Assembly: GCF_003265705.1 (NCBI RefSeq)
Contig: NW_020312902.1
Span: 13,192,669 to 13,256,668, forward strand
DNA from: Callorhinus ursinus
Taxonomy: Eukaryota > Chordata > Mammalia > Carnivora > Otariidae
Length of the DNA: 64,000 nt
Direction: 5' to 3'
Position 1 is the stretch's first letter; every line of letters starts with the position of its first letter. Shown piece after piece: positions 48,078 through 60,470 of this stretch. The position numbers were made by a program, and so were the translations under genes. Below the pieces are notes generated by a model. It did not search any database, was not told the DNA's origin, and worked only from the letters and a program-made list of their open reading frames with translations.

Positions 48078-48266
48078 CTTTTTGTCTCATTTTAACCAGC
48101 TAAGAATGCCTTTTGTCTCCCAAAGCTAAGCATCTGCCTGCTATTTATGAAGGGGCCCTTGGTAAACAAAAGGTAAAAAAGACATTTTCATTTTTTCCAT
48201 AATAATAGTCATAGTAATCATCAAAAATAAAGTCAGAAAGATGGCTGACCACGTGGCTGGTTGGTG

Positions 48267-48331
48267 TTAAACGCTAGTGCAGTTGGGGATCTCCTTTGTG
48301 CTTTCGCTGTTTGCAATGGCGGCAATGCCTC
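48267..48331 (-). CDS. SORCS3: SORCS3 last coding segment and stop codon (probably exon 27)
   Basis: 65 bp of coding sequence at the start of the terminal exon: two bases complete Gly, then GIAAIANSESTKEIPNCTSV and TAA at 48267-48269. Acceptor cccctgcag|GAGGCATTG. The terminal T-S-V has Thr at -2 and Val at 0, a class I PDZ ligand. SorCS3 has been reported to bind the PDZ protein PICK1 at synapses, which agrees with this end. The rest of the exon is the 3'UTR. Confidence 0.95.
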
Positions 48332-49064
48332 CTGCAGGGGAGAGAAGACAGACAGACAGACAGAAAGAGGATGTCAATTTCACAAGGGCAGGAATCTTGT
48401 CTATTTTATTTACTGCTACATACCAAGCCATCTTGAACGGGTGCTTGATAGGTATTTATTAAATGGGACACCTGGCTAGCCTATACTACCAGCTCATTGG
48501 CTTCTGTCACCTATGTTTAAAGTGTACACTTCCCACACCAGCACACGAGGAGGGAGCAATGACTTGTCACCTTACACACCACTCATGACAACACTAAGAG
48601 CCAATATGCAGTGAACACATCCTCTGTGGCAGGCACTGGGCTAATGACATACTCTCATTTCATTATCACCACAATTTTAGAAGGTAGGTACTATTATTCC
48701 CATTTCACAGATGAGGAATATGCTAGAGCCCTCTTGTATGTGGTTATGAATTAGGACATCTACTGCTTTTGCTTCATAGAAGAAAGGAAAAATCCCAACA
48801 GTGATGGAGAGTTGGCCTCATCCCTCCCCCACTCTGACTCCAGCACTTTCGATCTTCGTCTACTTTTAAGGAAAAAAAAAATCTGCCACTTTCATGTGGC
48901 CAAAGGTGGCAGACAAATTTTAAAAAACACGATTATGTCTCTGTAGCCAGCCGTTTCCCACCCACCTCCAGTTTGACATGAGTTGAAGGACAGGCCACGT
49001 GGGCTGACTGCCCTCACGTTTGGAGGATGGGGGACACAGGAGCTTGTTGTACCAGCACACATAC
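48332..49064 (-). other. SORCS3: Last intron of SORCS3 (733 bp)
   Basis: GT-AG intron between the tail exon and the terminal exon. It includes MIR-like sequence around 48600-48740 (phrases such as 'cccatttcacagatgagga'). Translation running on past the donor stays open to about 48892, so intron retention would change the C terminus (see findings). Confidence 0.85.
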
Positions 49065-49225
49065 CTATGACCCGGGTGTCCAGCTCTTTGTCCAGCAGTT
49101 CCTCGGGCTCGGTGAAGTCACTGAGTGTGATTTTGGGGGCGTTTTCACTTTGGCTCACTGACCCAATCATCTCCTGCTCCTTGTCGTGTTGGACTTGAGC
49201 ATAGATGTTAATCCAGGGGATTTTC
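49065..49225 (-). CDS. SORCS3: SORCS3 coding exon (probably exon 26), cytoplasmic tail
   Basis: 161 bp. One base completes Arg (AG|G), followed by 53 codons and the first base of Gly (phase 1). Acceptor ttttgtag|GAAAATCCC, donor GTCATAG|GTATGTG. The tail begins KIPWINIYAQVQHDKEQEM, continues IGSVSQSENAPKITLSDFTE and ends PEELLDKELDTRVI. Visible sorting-type motifs are YAQV (YxxPhi) and EPEELL, which fits the [DE]xxxL[LI] acidic dileucine rule. Such motifs are generally read by AP clathrin adaptors; their use here is inferred. The exon is followed by an intron of only 733 bp. Confidence 0.96.
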
Positions 49226-52200
49226 CTACAAAAATCAGATTATGATCACAGGGTATGCCAAACTTGGGCCATTGGGAGATTCTGGGCCATAAGGGGGAGA
49301 AAGAAGCTATTTATAGGACAGGCCAAATGTCTGGGAGAGGGGCTGGTCACCCAGACATTGTAGCCGTGAGGCCAAGAAACACAAGGCCAAAGACCAGATG
49401 CCCAGGGGAAATGTAAACCACAGAACTCCCTGAAGAATGCACCTTCTTCTGGGGTAAACCAAACGGGTGTCAACAGAAGGGCAATGCTGCTAAGCAGGTA
49501 TGCACTAAAACCCTTAAAATACCTATCCCTCACTAAGTTTTACAAGGAGCTGGACTTTGAGATGCACAAGATTATATCACAGTGAAAAGACATCTTTTTC
49601 CAAGGTTGCATCAAGTTAATCAATTCACATTGGTTTCCTTTATGAAGAGCCCAGAAAAAAAGGCTTCTAGCCATTGCTCCTATCTTCAGAACACCACTTG
49701 TGGGCCAAAGATCCTAAATACTTGGATAGTCAGTTTCCTCATCTGCTCCATGGGAGTAACAATAGCTTCCTTGTAGGATTGTAGAAAGGATTAAGGCAAG
49801 GATTAAGAGAAGCTAAATAATCTCCTTCAAAGACACAAAAGTTGTAGGTTTGGAAACAAGGCAGAAAGACTTAAGGTTGGAGGAGCGGCCGGTTGAGATT
49901 AGAATTTTCTTAGAGGATTCATCTTCTGACCCCTCTCCATACCCCTGATCCACCGGGTTCCAGGCCTGTAGCCTCCTGTGAATTCCTCTCACCGAGTGCT
50001 TCCCAGACTTTAATGTGCTTATTTCTCACCCGGGTTCTTGCTAACGTGCATTTGTGACTCGACAGGTCTGGACAGGATGGGGTGAAATACTGCATTTCTA
50101 CCAAGCTCCCAGGTGACACTGAGGCTGCTGGTCTGAGCCCCAAACTTTGAGCTGCAAGAACTTAGTACATCAAACTCATCCCCACCTTGGAGACTTGAAA
50201 CCAGCTGTTCCCTCTAGAACACTCTTCCTTCTACTCTTCTAATGATGGTGTCCTTTTTGTCCTTCAGAACTTGGTTCTGAGAGAATTCTCCTGACTACCC
50301 CACCTCTCCTGTGAAAAATACAGACTTATGGGACAGTGTTTATGAAATAAATGAATAGGGTGTTGGGTTTAGGGTGATGTAAGAAGCAAGTGTGCTGACT
50401 TTGTTTCCCATGTGTGCTGGATCTATAGTCTCTGTCTTCTCTGCTGTACATGCAATTTCGCACAGTGCTTGGCATATGGTTGATATTCAGTAAGTATTTG
50501 TTGAGTGAATGAGTAGATGACCTCAAAACTTGTGTTCTTTCTTTCATGTATTAGATTCTCAAACAAAAAGACCACAATTTTACATCGGAATATTATCTCT
50601 AGAAGTGACCTCTCTTACCCAGATTAAAATCCAGACATTTCTTGAAGCTGATCACTGGCAACGATATTATTAAAACTTAAGGTATCTGACACCCACCCCA
50701 ATCCAGAACATTCTGCGCATTTCTAAAGGAGAATCTCTCTGTTGTCCTACAACCAAGCAGTGGTGTTTTCAAGCTTCTATACTCCCTTCCACCACTCCAA
50801 CCCCAATGAGGTAGAGTATGGGGGCATTTAATGAGGTTTGCTTATAGCTAATTCCGAAGGAAAGATCCCAAAATAGGTAGGAAACATGGGTGGTTCCTAC
50901 CACTCCTTTACATTCAGTTTTTGTTTCTTTAATGGTTGCTTTTCATACATTAAGAGGTGTCCTTGTGACTCCTACTGGTCTAAACCAGCTTAACATAATT
51001 TACAAGGACCTTACATGAATAGATTCTATGTGAGGCAGCAGACCGCAGGCTCTCTAAATATGTATAATTAAAAATTCATGCTGGCCCTTACTTTCCTCTT
51101 ATCTAAATAGAAATGCAACCTAACGACTTAGATTTCTTCTAATCATAAAAGTACATATTACTCATGAGCGGTGGGATCAGCTGTAGTATTTATTAGGTGC
51201 TGGAGGCAGTCAAACTCTCCTGATCCCACAAGTTTGTGTACTTCAGAGCTGTAGCCAGAGTTCACGGCCTCCTCCTTGATACTTCCCTAATGATACCTGG
51301 GAGGATGTGGATAAATCTTCCCTTACAAAGATTGTTCACTTTATTTCAATCTCTAAACAACAGGCAGAAAATTCTTCAACATTTTTCAAAGATGGTAGAA
51401 GGGATACAATTTTACGGCATCATGTGCACATTTTAAAAACTTGTCAAATTGCTTTTCATCTCTTAACACACGCACTCGAAGGATGGGAGAATATCAGACT
51501 AAGCCCCATTTTTGCAGGTAAGAAAGGTGGGAAATAAAGAGATTTAGGGGCATCTCTTGGCCTACATATTCATATAGGTTTTAATAAGAGAAAGAAGATG
51601 GATCAACCGAGTCACCCATAAAAACTTCAGTTTTTGTTTGCTCCATCTCTAAGTGTTAGGAGCCTGTGGGAGGAAATTTAGGTCTCTAAATTTCTCTGAA
51701 GTGAGTAGGCCTCAGAATGTGATGAAAGACTTGCTAAAAAAAAAAAGGCTGGAAAAACATATAAAGGCTCAAAAGTTTTCTTGGATAGCCAGAAAAAAAC
51801 CCAGATCTACAGTATAGAAAGAAAGTCTTGTTAGGCAGAATTTTCAGATAATAAAAGCCATATCATAATGATTTCTAATTACTTTGTCTAAAACTTCAGA
51901 AAATAACTATCCAAGAATAAGATCAAATGTGAGAAACAGGGTGATATTTACATAAAGGAAGCTTGCGGCTCACCATAGCTCTCTTCTCTTTTCCCTGCTA
52001 AGTGACCACTTGGGGCACTGAGATTGTTTTCAGTGCCTGGCACATAGTGGACACTCAGTAAATGTTTGTTGGATGAATAAGTGGTTTAATGAGTTAATGC
52101 TGATGATTACGCAGAGAAAAGTGCTGAGTCTGAAAACAGCGTGGCCAGTGATCTGGAAACAGAAACAGAACTGCCCTTTCTATAGATGTACTGAATGTTT

Positions 52201-54513
52201 GCTAGCCAGGTGCAGGTATTTAAATTTAAATTAATTAAAGTTAAATACAATTTAAAATTCAGTTCCTCAGTCATACTAGTGGTTCCTGCATTGGGCAGTA
52301 TACATTAAGCAGAATGTATAGCAGACATTTGACTTTCAGCATCGCAGAAAGTTCTATTGGTGATTAAAGAAACAAAGGAGCCTCTGGGAAGCACAAATAA
52401 GAACCTGACCTTTACTCATCAGCAAGCCCAGCACCCTCCAGAGAGCCGTCAAGAGAGTTCCAGGTGATGGGGAGGGAAAAAAGACCAAAGAAATAAAAGA
52501 AGATCCAATAGGACCTCAACCAAAGGGCTTAAGCGTTGGGAAGAAAACGTCCAGAAAAGGTAGCTAGAAAAGAAAAGGTAACAGATGATTGGTAAGTGTA
52601 CCTAGCTGACTCTCCTGTTCATCCAGTCTGAGTGGTGTTTCTTCCCTGTGGCCTTAGCTACATAATTCACTGTCAGGGACACAGAAAGAGTTGGCTGATA
52701 TTGGGGAACGACAGAGGAAGAATAATTCAGAGATGTCATTACCTGGCAGAGATTCAAGAATTCCAATGCACACATTTAGAGACGCCTACATTAATAGGTT
52801 GACTGTCTAGGGAGTTTAGCAGCATTTGTAAGAGAACAGAAAACTTCCTAAGTCACAGGATGTCTTGCCTTAGTTTGGAGATGCCTGACACAAATAGCTT
52901 TTTGCAGGACTTCTACTGGCCCTTGTCCTTAGCAACCATGAGGTTCTAGAAGTCAAAAGGTGACAAATTTGGTTTAGTTTCTCTTCAAGCTCCAGCAACC
53001 ACCGGCTTCCCCACAATCAAATCCTTGGATGAATAAAAGTGTGCTTTGCATGTAACTGAAGTATATCCACAAATGGGCCTTGCCTTGACTAGACCATTTC
53101 TATATGGAATCTTTGTTCTCTACTTATGATACAAAGGTTTGTTCCCATCTTCAAAGGCAACATGGGTAGGTGGGTCCGCATGTCTTGATCCAAGAGGATA
53201 TGAACTCACACACTGGTCTATTAATTGAGTAGGAAGGTAAAACTCTGTCCTGATATGGAGGGTGTTGAAGGCTTCCCACTAGTTTGGCAATGCTGAGATG
53301 AATATTGAGGAAAACCCGTGTTCTGAAGCCTGAGCTACCCACTAGAAGGCAGTGAATGAGGTCTGGGGGAGAGGGTGGAGCACAGCACCTTTACAGCTGA
53401 TCGCTTTCACAATCTAAAAGCATTACCTTCAGTACCTAGAAAGACTCCCAGGACCAAGTTTTGCTTTCAGAATAATTAATGATATTTTTACTTTAACCAG
53501 TCTTTGTATGAAGCACATTTCTGTGCCACTGATAGGATTTTTTGAGAGCCTACCATGTGCCGTGTTGGGACACAGAAGCCACCTTTGGATGTCATGTTCT
53601 CTGTTATCTAAAATAGCTTAGCGTTGTTGATTATTTAGTATGTACCAGGTATAGATGTTATTATATTTAAACTGCACAGTAAGCCTATTAAGTATTGTTT
53701 TGTCCATTTTACAGATAAAGAGATGAAGGCTTAGGGAGGCAGATTCAATTGCCCAAAGCTACAAATGCTAAGTTAAAATTGGGGGTCTGTCTCATTGCAG
53801 AGTTCATACTCTGAACCGGGACACCTCTTGGTAGAAGCTTATTCAAATAATGGTACAGAATGATTGATTTCAATTTCATGTTTTAATAAGAATCCTGTTG
53901 TGTCACCCCTCCTGTGGCCTTCAAACATAATTTCTGAATACATGTGAAGTTTAGTTTTCCTGATCAATTGCCCTTTAGAAACAGGAAAAAGAGGGAAAGG
54001 GTAAAGGTTGAATACTTTTAGCATGCAAATTTACACAGAGAGACCAGGTAAGCTGCAACACAAGATAGGAAAATGTGTGTGTGTGCGCGCGTGCGTGTGT
54101 GCATGCACGTGCGTGGGTCCATGTGTGCTCCAGATTTCAGCTGCATTTGGTCTACTTAACCACCCTAAATGTTTGGTAAGCTGTAGAAAAGATATCCTGA
54201 ATATCCAAGACCTTACTTTAGAAATTTAGGTGAGGTTTGAAAATTCTCTCTTCTCTTAGAGAGAATAAATTGATTACATAGGCTATCCCTTATCTTCCTA
54301 ACTCAATATACCTATAAATTGGATAGGGTTCAGATTTTTAAACCCATTTATTCCTTGACCCTCAACCATTCCTGCTTTCCCCCAATGCCAAACAGAACTT
54401 CAAAGAGAATTAATTTCACATATGTGGAATAAGTTTAGGAATGTTGGCTATAGAAAGAATCAGCTCCCAAGAATCCAGCTTCAATAACAAAATTGAGTGA
54501 CAGTAGCACATAC
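49226..54513 (-). other. SORCS3: SORCS3 intron, 5.3 kb
   Basis: No exon or gene is supported here. It has old repeat remnants: MIR/L2-like pieces near 49730-49780, 50450-50520, 52020-52080 and 53600-53820 (the last with a 'ccattttacagataaagagatgaaggcttaggga'-like MIR core), and an alternating purine-pyrimidine tract at 54073-54115. No CAN SINE interrupts it. Confidence 0.7.
54073..54115. repeat. Alternating purine-pyrimidine tract (Z-DNA-prone)
   Basis: 43 nt of unbroken purine-pyrimidine alternation mixing TG, CG and CA steps with a CGCGCG core, about 400 bp on the downstream side of the transmembrane exon. Confidence 0.85.
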
Positions 54514-54619
54514 CTTTTAAACTTGTAGATTAGAAACACAGCCAGGCCGACAAACACCACTGACAAGAGCATAAGCATGGCTGAGCTGCTGTGCCCAGCA
54601 CTGGAGTCCACCAACGGAG
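54514..54619 (-). CDS. SORCS3: SORCS3 coding exon (probably exon 25), transmembrane helix
   Basis: 106 bp; two bases complete Ala, then 34 codons, then AG of the next Arg (leaves in phase 2). Acceptor tttcctcctag|CTCCG, donor TTTAAAAG|GTATGTG. The linker PLVDSSAGHSSS precedes a hydrophobic helix of about 20 residues (AMLMLLSVVFVGLAVFLIY) and the basic stop-transfer segment KFKRK. This is the single membrane anchor of the type I receptor: lumenal N terminus, cytoplasmic C terminus. Confidence 0.96.
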
Positions 54620-57464
54620 CTAGGAGGAAAAAGCAGATGGCTCACTTGGAAGCTACTAGATGGAGGGAGTTCCCATTGGAGAAAGGAGGCCAGCTGATGT
54701 CCCAACCTTATATCTAGTCTCCACTGCCTTGCACTGTGTGCTATCCAGAAGCTTGGTTTCAATGATGAAAATAGTATCCTCAATCACAGCTTCTTAGGAC
54801 AACTCCTCTGCTCTGCCTGGAGAAACTTACTGTTCTTGGTGTAAACTGAGTAATGTGTATCTAGCTAAGGGGAGTAAAGAAGAGGGGCTTGAGTGCTCTT
54901 TCTCTTAGAAGGCCTGAGTACCTGTCAACATAATTATGGGTGGCCCATTGGGAATTTTGGATTAAATATTGATGCAATGTTTCATTCTCTTCCTTTACAT
55001 GGTTCTGTGAAAACACTGCTGGGTGGGCACGTTTAGAACCTCCACATCTGAAAAGTCCTATATTAATAAGAGATATTTAGCAAATAGGCTCTCCTGGAGA
55101 GCCAGTAGTGGATACCCAATGGGACATACATTTTCAAATTCCTTTTACAAATCAATCACTAGAGCTGATCTCTGTATCAATTTAGATTTACCTGTTGTAA
55201 ATCAAAAGGAGTTTTAAAGTTATCTCTTGTGGCCTCCCAACCAAGATTCATGGAATCAGAGAATTGTAGAAATTAAGAGACCCTGAGGACTACCCACTAT
55301 AATCCTGACTGTTGTGGATAAAAACGAACGAACGAACAAACAAACAAAAAACAATTAAGTCAAAGCCCAAGGAAATTGTAGATTTTCCCCCAAGGTCATC
55401 CAGAGATTCAATAGCAAAGCCACTTCTAATGAAGTCTTCTTGCCACCTCAACAGGAAGCCCCAAGAAAGATGTGATTAATCTTTCGTAACCATCACTACA
55501 CACAAGAGCCCCGCCCACAAAGCTATTTTCAGGCCTTTGTGGAGAAGTGTCTGCTAATGATCTCCTCCCTTTTCTCCCCAGGATAATAGATCACCATCTC
55601 CATTTCCCCCTGGATCCCAGCAGGCACTCACCTAATGTCAGCTGTGTGACAAACACAGTAACTTGAACCCCTGGCTTCAGCTCAAACTGCACCAAGTTTT
55701 GGTTTAGAGCATTAAACAGCATCTCTACAATCTGGAAAAAAAGAGAGAGAGAGGTGCACAGGAAGACATGACAAGAGACAGTCCTCCCTCGTGGAGCAAG
55801 AAACCAGGGTCAAGAGGCAAACAGTGACCAAGTTCTAGCAGGAGACAGGATATTGGGACATTTTCATCAATCTGGTTCTCATAGGCCTCAGAGCCCTGCG
55901 AGGCCAAAGAAGTCGTTGGTGTTATTCGCTTATCCTGGAGAGCAGAGTGAGACAGAGAGAGGTGTGTCCAAAGTCACTCAGTGAATTACAGTTGATAACA
56001 GACATCGATGTTTCATTCAAACCCTGGTTCAGTGCTTTTTCATCCATGCCTTTATAACTCACCGTAGCACAACCTATTGTGGTTTCCAATGAAAGGACAT
56101 CAACCCATCATTAGTTCTTTAATCTAATGAAGTAACACACACAGGGTAGAGCGGCCCTTGCCAGGATGAAAGCCGGGGACGTACGTCCCCAGCCCACTCC
56201 TCTGCTTTTTCTCTTTTGGAGACAATGGGAGGCAGACATCAAAGCAGAAGCTGCCTTCTTTTTATGGAATAATTTTTCCCCTTTACTTTTCCCCGGCAAG
56301 TCTCGGAACACATAACATCAATTTAATCACTCTATAATTCCCACATGAAAGCTGGGGCCGACTTGGGTTATGGTCCCTAACTCTTATCTGGCTGTACGTG
56401 CCTTAATATCACAGCTGCTATTCATCACCGTAATTACCTATTTATCTAAACGGATGGATATTGTAGCTTCCAAATATAGTTCACATATGCCACTTGCTAT
56501 TTCAGAATAAAGAGGTCTTGTAAAAGTGACGTGTGCATTGAGAAGCTGAATTTATTTCTGGCCAACTTGCGTATGCAGCCCTGCACTACGAGGATCTGCT
56601 TCATTTTCCAGAGGAACGGACTGTGCCGGGTCTCTGCTGCCTGAGGAGGACGTGGACAGCCGTGGGGGTGAGGTGGCAGGCAGGTGAGTATTGGAGAGAC
56701 ACGGAAGATGTCTGCACAACGACTGCCTCATGTGGGAGCAGATGTGTGCTTCGTGTCGATGTTGAGAAGCCTCAAACTCACTTTTTTCTACCCCTCCTGA
56801 CAGCATCACAGGAAGGCAGGGAAGTGTGAGGCAGAGCACAGCCCATGAGAGCCCAGTAGGAGCAAGAAGTGAGAGAGGGAGAACCAGCTCCTTGACTTCC
56901 GGGATGGTGTGCTCATCACAGGAACCACATGCCCATTTGATGAGTACGGTAAACCACAGTCCCCTTGGACATGCTGTTTCCTTAGCCAAAACGCGATGAA
57001 ACAATCCATTTCTCTCCACAGAAACATGTTTAAAAGCAGCTCGTTTTCTCTCCTGAAGCAGAACTTAGACTGACCGGGATCTTTAAGGACAAGAAGCCTA
57101 TTTTCCCAGAAACATACAGGGACACTCAGATCCCTCCTTCTCTCTCTCCTATGTCCCCCCACCCCCACCCCCCAGGGGCAGGTCACTGGGCAGGAGACCT
57201 GAGGAAGTTGCAGGAATGCCAACTGCTGGAATGAGTGCTTCTGGGATGCCTTCCCTTCTTGTGTGCCGAATGCTCCAGTCTGCGTGCACCTGGGCATCTT
57301 CTGGGCAAGCCTGTTGTTTCTCACAGCCCTGGGTGCTGGACAGACGGACAGGCCGCTGGGCCAATGGGAGGAAGCTCCCCTCCCCTTGCAGCGGGAGGTG
57401 AGGTTGTGTGCCCTTGGACTGGGAGGTGCAGGCAAGCACCCCCGCCAAGCGTTCCCTCACTTAC
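54620..57464 (-). other. SORCS3: SORCS3 introns around the juxtamembrane exon
   Basis: Two introns (54620-55631 and 55732-57464). They are largely unique sequence with no SINE. Position 56380-56470 is AT/homeodomain-motif rich and might be conserved. ORFs of 150-200 codons at 56552-57435 are chance frames: they start in intron sequence and have no family features. Confidence 0.6.
55632..55731 (-). CDS. SORCS3: SORCS3 coding exon (probably exon 24), juxtamembrane ectodomain
   Basis: 100 bp, 33 codons plus one base (leaves in phase 1). A polypyrimidine tract rich in T and C, then ccag|ATTGTAGAG, forms the acceptor; donor is ACATTAG|GTGAGTG. Translation: IVEMLFNALNQNLVQFELK, then PGVQVTVFVTQLTL. 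This is the last lumenal part before the short linker to the membrane helix encoded by 54514-54619. Confidence 0.94.
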
Positions 57465-57596
57465 TTGTTCCAGGTCCTCTTCGTTGCCTTTCCTCCTCTC
57501 CGTCAAGTTCTTGGGGGGAAGGATGAAGAGCTCTGCTGAAGTGGGAAGGCCAGGGAACACGGCCACCAGGATCTGCTCTTCCGGGACGCCAGTTAC
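57465..57596 (-). CDS. SORCS3: SORCS3 coding exon (probably exon 23), ectodomain
   Basis: 132 bp, exactly 44 codons, phase 0 on both sides. Acceptor ctctgcag|GTAACTGG and donor GAACAA|GTAAGTG. It encodes VTGVPEEQILVAVFPGLPTS, then AELFILPPKNLTERRKG and NEEDLEQ. NLT is an N-glycosylation sequon. Because it is phase-neutral at both ends, skipping this exon would keep the frame; the sequence gives no sign that this happens. Confidence 0.94.
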
Positions 57597-58139
57597 CTGC
57601 AGAGACCACAGAGTGAAGGTGTGGGGGAGAGCCAGCCTCCCCAAGTCCATGACAAAGAGCAGAATATGCCCGGGTGTAAGGCTCACGTGTGTGCTGCCTT
57701 ACACAACATGGGAGGCACAGGGCCCAGTATATATCCAGGCTTCCTTTCTGTCTCCCCAGAGAGGGGCTGTGATTAGTCTCACTACCTCCTCTGGCTTTTA
57801 CATACGTTTTTACTGAAACTAAAATACTACAGTGATTTTCAGAATAGCATTTGCTGGGAACACGGGCTACAGCCCATCCCATATTTTCCATTTTTTCTGC
57901 ATGGAGAGGACTAGAGCTTCTGGCAAAAGCACGAACGTACTGGCTGCCAAGAAGGAATAAGAGGTTACAAGCAAACGTGGGGAGACGCAAATTTAAAAAA
58001 GAACAAGACAAGCAGCACGATTTTCACTTACTAAAGCAGGATTTTTGTATTAAGTTAAAATTGCTAATATGGGTGAGGCTTCAGTTAAGAGGCTCTCTCA
58101 TTTGTGGCTGGGCTCACTAAAAATCAATGCATGTTGCCA

Positions 58140-58500
58140 ATTTGCTTTTCAAAAGACTTACTTTAAGGCCATAAAAATATTCAGAGCCTTCATGCAGTAA
58201 CTGTAACTTGGAGTGTTTGTCCTAAGGAAATGATCCAAAATATAGAAAAAGCCACATACAGGAAGAAAAACATTATCTATAATAGCAAATACATGGGGAA
58301 AAACTCAAATATGCAAAAACTTAAGTAAGTAATGGCATAATCACCCGAAAGAATGTTATTTTACCATTACGATGATAATTAGTACAGTCAGCCAACATGG
58401 AAAAACACTTATGATAGTTGCATTCTGATCTATTTCCTTACATTCCTTTGGTTACAACCCTATAAAAATGTGTAAGAGTAAAAAAGCAAAATAAAACACT
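58140..58500 (+). mobile_element. Ancient L1-like fragment
   Basis: 'gtcctaaggaaatgatccaaaatatagaaaaagcc', 'attatctataatagcaaatacatggg', 'aaaacactaaaagttg' resemble the 3' part of a decayed L1/HAL1 ORF2. No coding capacity remains. Confidence 0.65.
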
Positions 58501-58689
58501 AAAAGTTGTGTTAAGATGCTGAGATCATGAGTGAATTTTTTCTATTTCTGAGTGTTTAGTAAAAGGATTATATTGCTTTTTGATGAAAACTTAAAGGAAG
58601 CTTCTGTCTGGAGGTAAATTCCTAAAGCAAACAAAAGTCTGAGTCATCCCCCACCCTTTGTAAAGAGTATGGTTATTCTTTCTTATGTG

Positions 58690-59050
58690 TCTCCTGGAGG
58701 TCTTTTATCCAGAACCCCTCCTCCTCTTCTGCCAATTCAAATAGGGTAGCTTCTGATTTGGCAGAAATACCTGCTTCCTCCAAGAAGTCTCCCCTGACTA
58801 TCTCCACTTGCAGTGACCTCCTCCATGTTAGCCTCTCACACCAAGCGCTCCCAGATACCATGTCTACCACATTTCAGGGACTTAGATCATCTTGGCGGTG
58901 ACATGCATGTATCTGGCTGATATACTCTTTTCTCTGATAGGTTCTTATGAATGTTTACCCAAACATTCCTGGGGGTCTTTGTGGCTATCTCACTGTTCTG
59001 AAGATGCCTGCACAGAGCAGAGACTCAATAAACAGTTCCTGGATTGAATA
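58690..59050. mobile_element. L2-like remnant
   Basis: 'acctgcttcctccaagaagtctcccctgac' and 'gcagagactcaataaacagttcctggattgaat' are typical of the L2 3' end as I remember it. Confidence 0.65.
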
Positions 59051-60138
59051 GAAGTTGGGGAGTTGTTTCCCATCCACTTAGCTCTGATTCATATTTGGGA
59101 CTAGGCTCACAGATTGGGAGTCCATTCTCAGGGATGTGATAACAGTGAGAGCACCAACTTGCAGAGAACTAACAAGTAGCATTCAGAAGCCTGAAAAGTC
59201 CACCAAACACAGAGGATCCCTTGGAACTGGCTTTGCCAGATGCCTTGGTTTCCTGACGGGAGGCATGATCCCAAGTAGCTGGAAGTCTTGGTACTCAAGA
59301 CTATGGGGCGAGAAGGTCTCATCCCTCATCCTAACCAGCCAGGGGAAGCAAGTCTCTGGAGACCATTCTGAAGGGCAAAGCACAGAGGAGCACCCAGTGG
59401 AGTGAAGGGGGTAAGGCTGTGAGCACCATCGTTAGGCTGACCCTTCATCCCAGGGAATAGTGGTCTCAGGGGGGCGGGGTCAGTCAGTTAGCAACCTTGG
59501 GGGGACTCTGGAGCTGTCTAGACTCACTTAATCCCATCCAAAGGGACACTTGAGAGACAGGTCCTCATGAAATTTAAGGCCCAGGCATCAACCGACATGG
59601 CTGATTATTATTTATTAGAATTATTATTATAATTACTAAGTCATTTATTAAAAAGCTAGTATGTTTTTAATAAACACAATCATGCAAAATATACACAATT
59701 CTGGATGTTTCACAGTCACAGAGCATATTAAGAGCTGTCACATTTCCATCCCTTTCTATGAATAATCTTTTCATAAAAAGATTTAAGATGAAGACCATCT
59801 GGTAGACAACTCCCCACAGGAATGCTCTCTTGAATCATTCTCTTTTCCTTCTTCTTCTTCTTTTTCTTTTCTGTCAGCTCCTTTTCCAGGTCCTTCCCTA
59901 GATCATCCTCCTCTGCCTTAGGGAGCATCAGCGTTCATGTCTGCCCTGCCCCCCACCCTCTGGGGGTGGTCTAATCACCTCCACAGTCTCAGATCCCACA
60001 TCTCTGCCTTCGTTCAGGGAACATCCACTTGACCTTCAGATCCATATTTTTAAATCCATATATTTAATTCCATAATTTTTATCTTCCCAACTGTTCCTCA
60101 TGTGCTCCAAACTCACATAAAAAAAAAATCACATCATT

Positions 60139-60327
60139 GGGATGCCTAGGTAGCTCAGTCAGTTTAATGTCCAACTCTGGATTTCAGCTCAGGTCATGAT
60201 CTCGGGGTGGTGGGATTGAGCCCTGCATCAGGCTCCATGTTCAGCGGGGTGTCTGCTTGTCCCTCTCCCTCTGCCCCTCCCCACCATCCACTTGCTCTCA
60301 CACTCTCTCTCTCTCAAATAAATAAAT

Positions 60328-60378
<51 letters not shown>

Positions 60379-60388
60379 NNNNNNNNNN

Positions 60389-60470
<82 letters not shown>

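Larger units (their letters stand above)
46452..48266 (-). other. SORCS3: SORCS3 3' untranslated region
   Basis: About 1.8 kb after the stop codon, free of any recognisable interspersed repeat, in contrast with the flanking DNA (an MLT1-like LTR ends near 46400). The left end is inferred from a canonical AATAAA at 46468-46473 on the minus strand plus about 15-20 nt. It contains AT-rich blocks, a short GC-rich hairpin (47731-47758) and a Pumilio-type octamer (46551-46558). No open reading frame in it looks real. Confidence 0.8.

Noticed and set aside
57200..57450. Possible CpG island
   Set aside because: GC-rich but CpG is not enriched; consistent with ordinary intron sequence.
56552..58011. 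Several ORFs of 120-209 codons on both strands around the exon at 57465-57596
   Set aside because: They overlap one another in different frames and cross splice sites. Only the 44-codon exon has homology to SorCS receptors; the rest is intron or antisense shadow.
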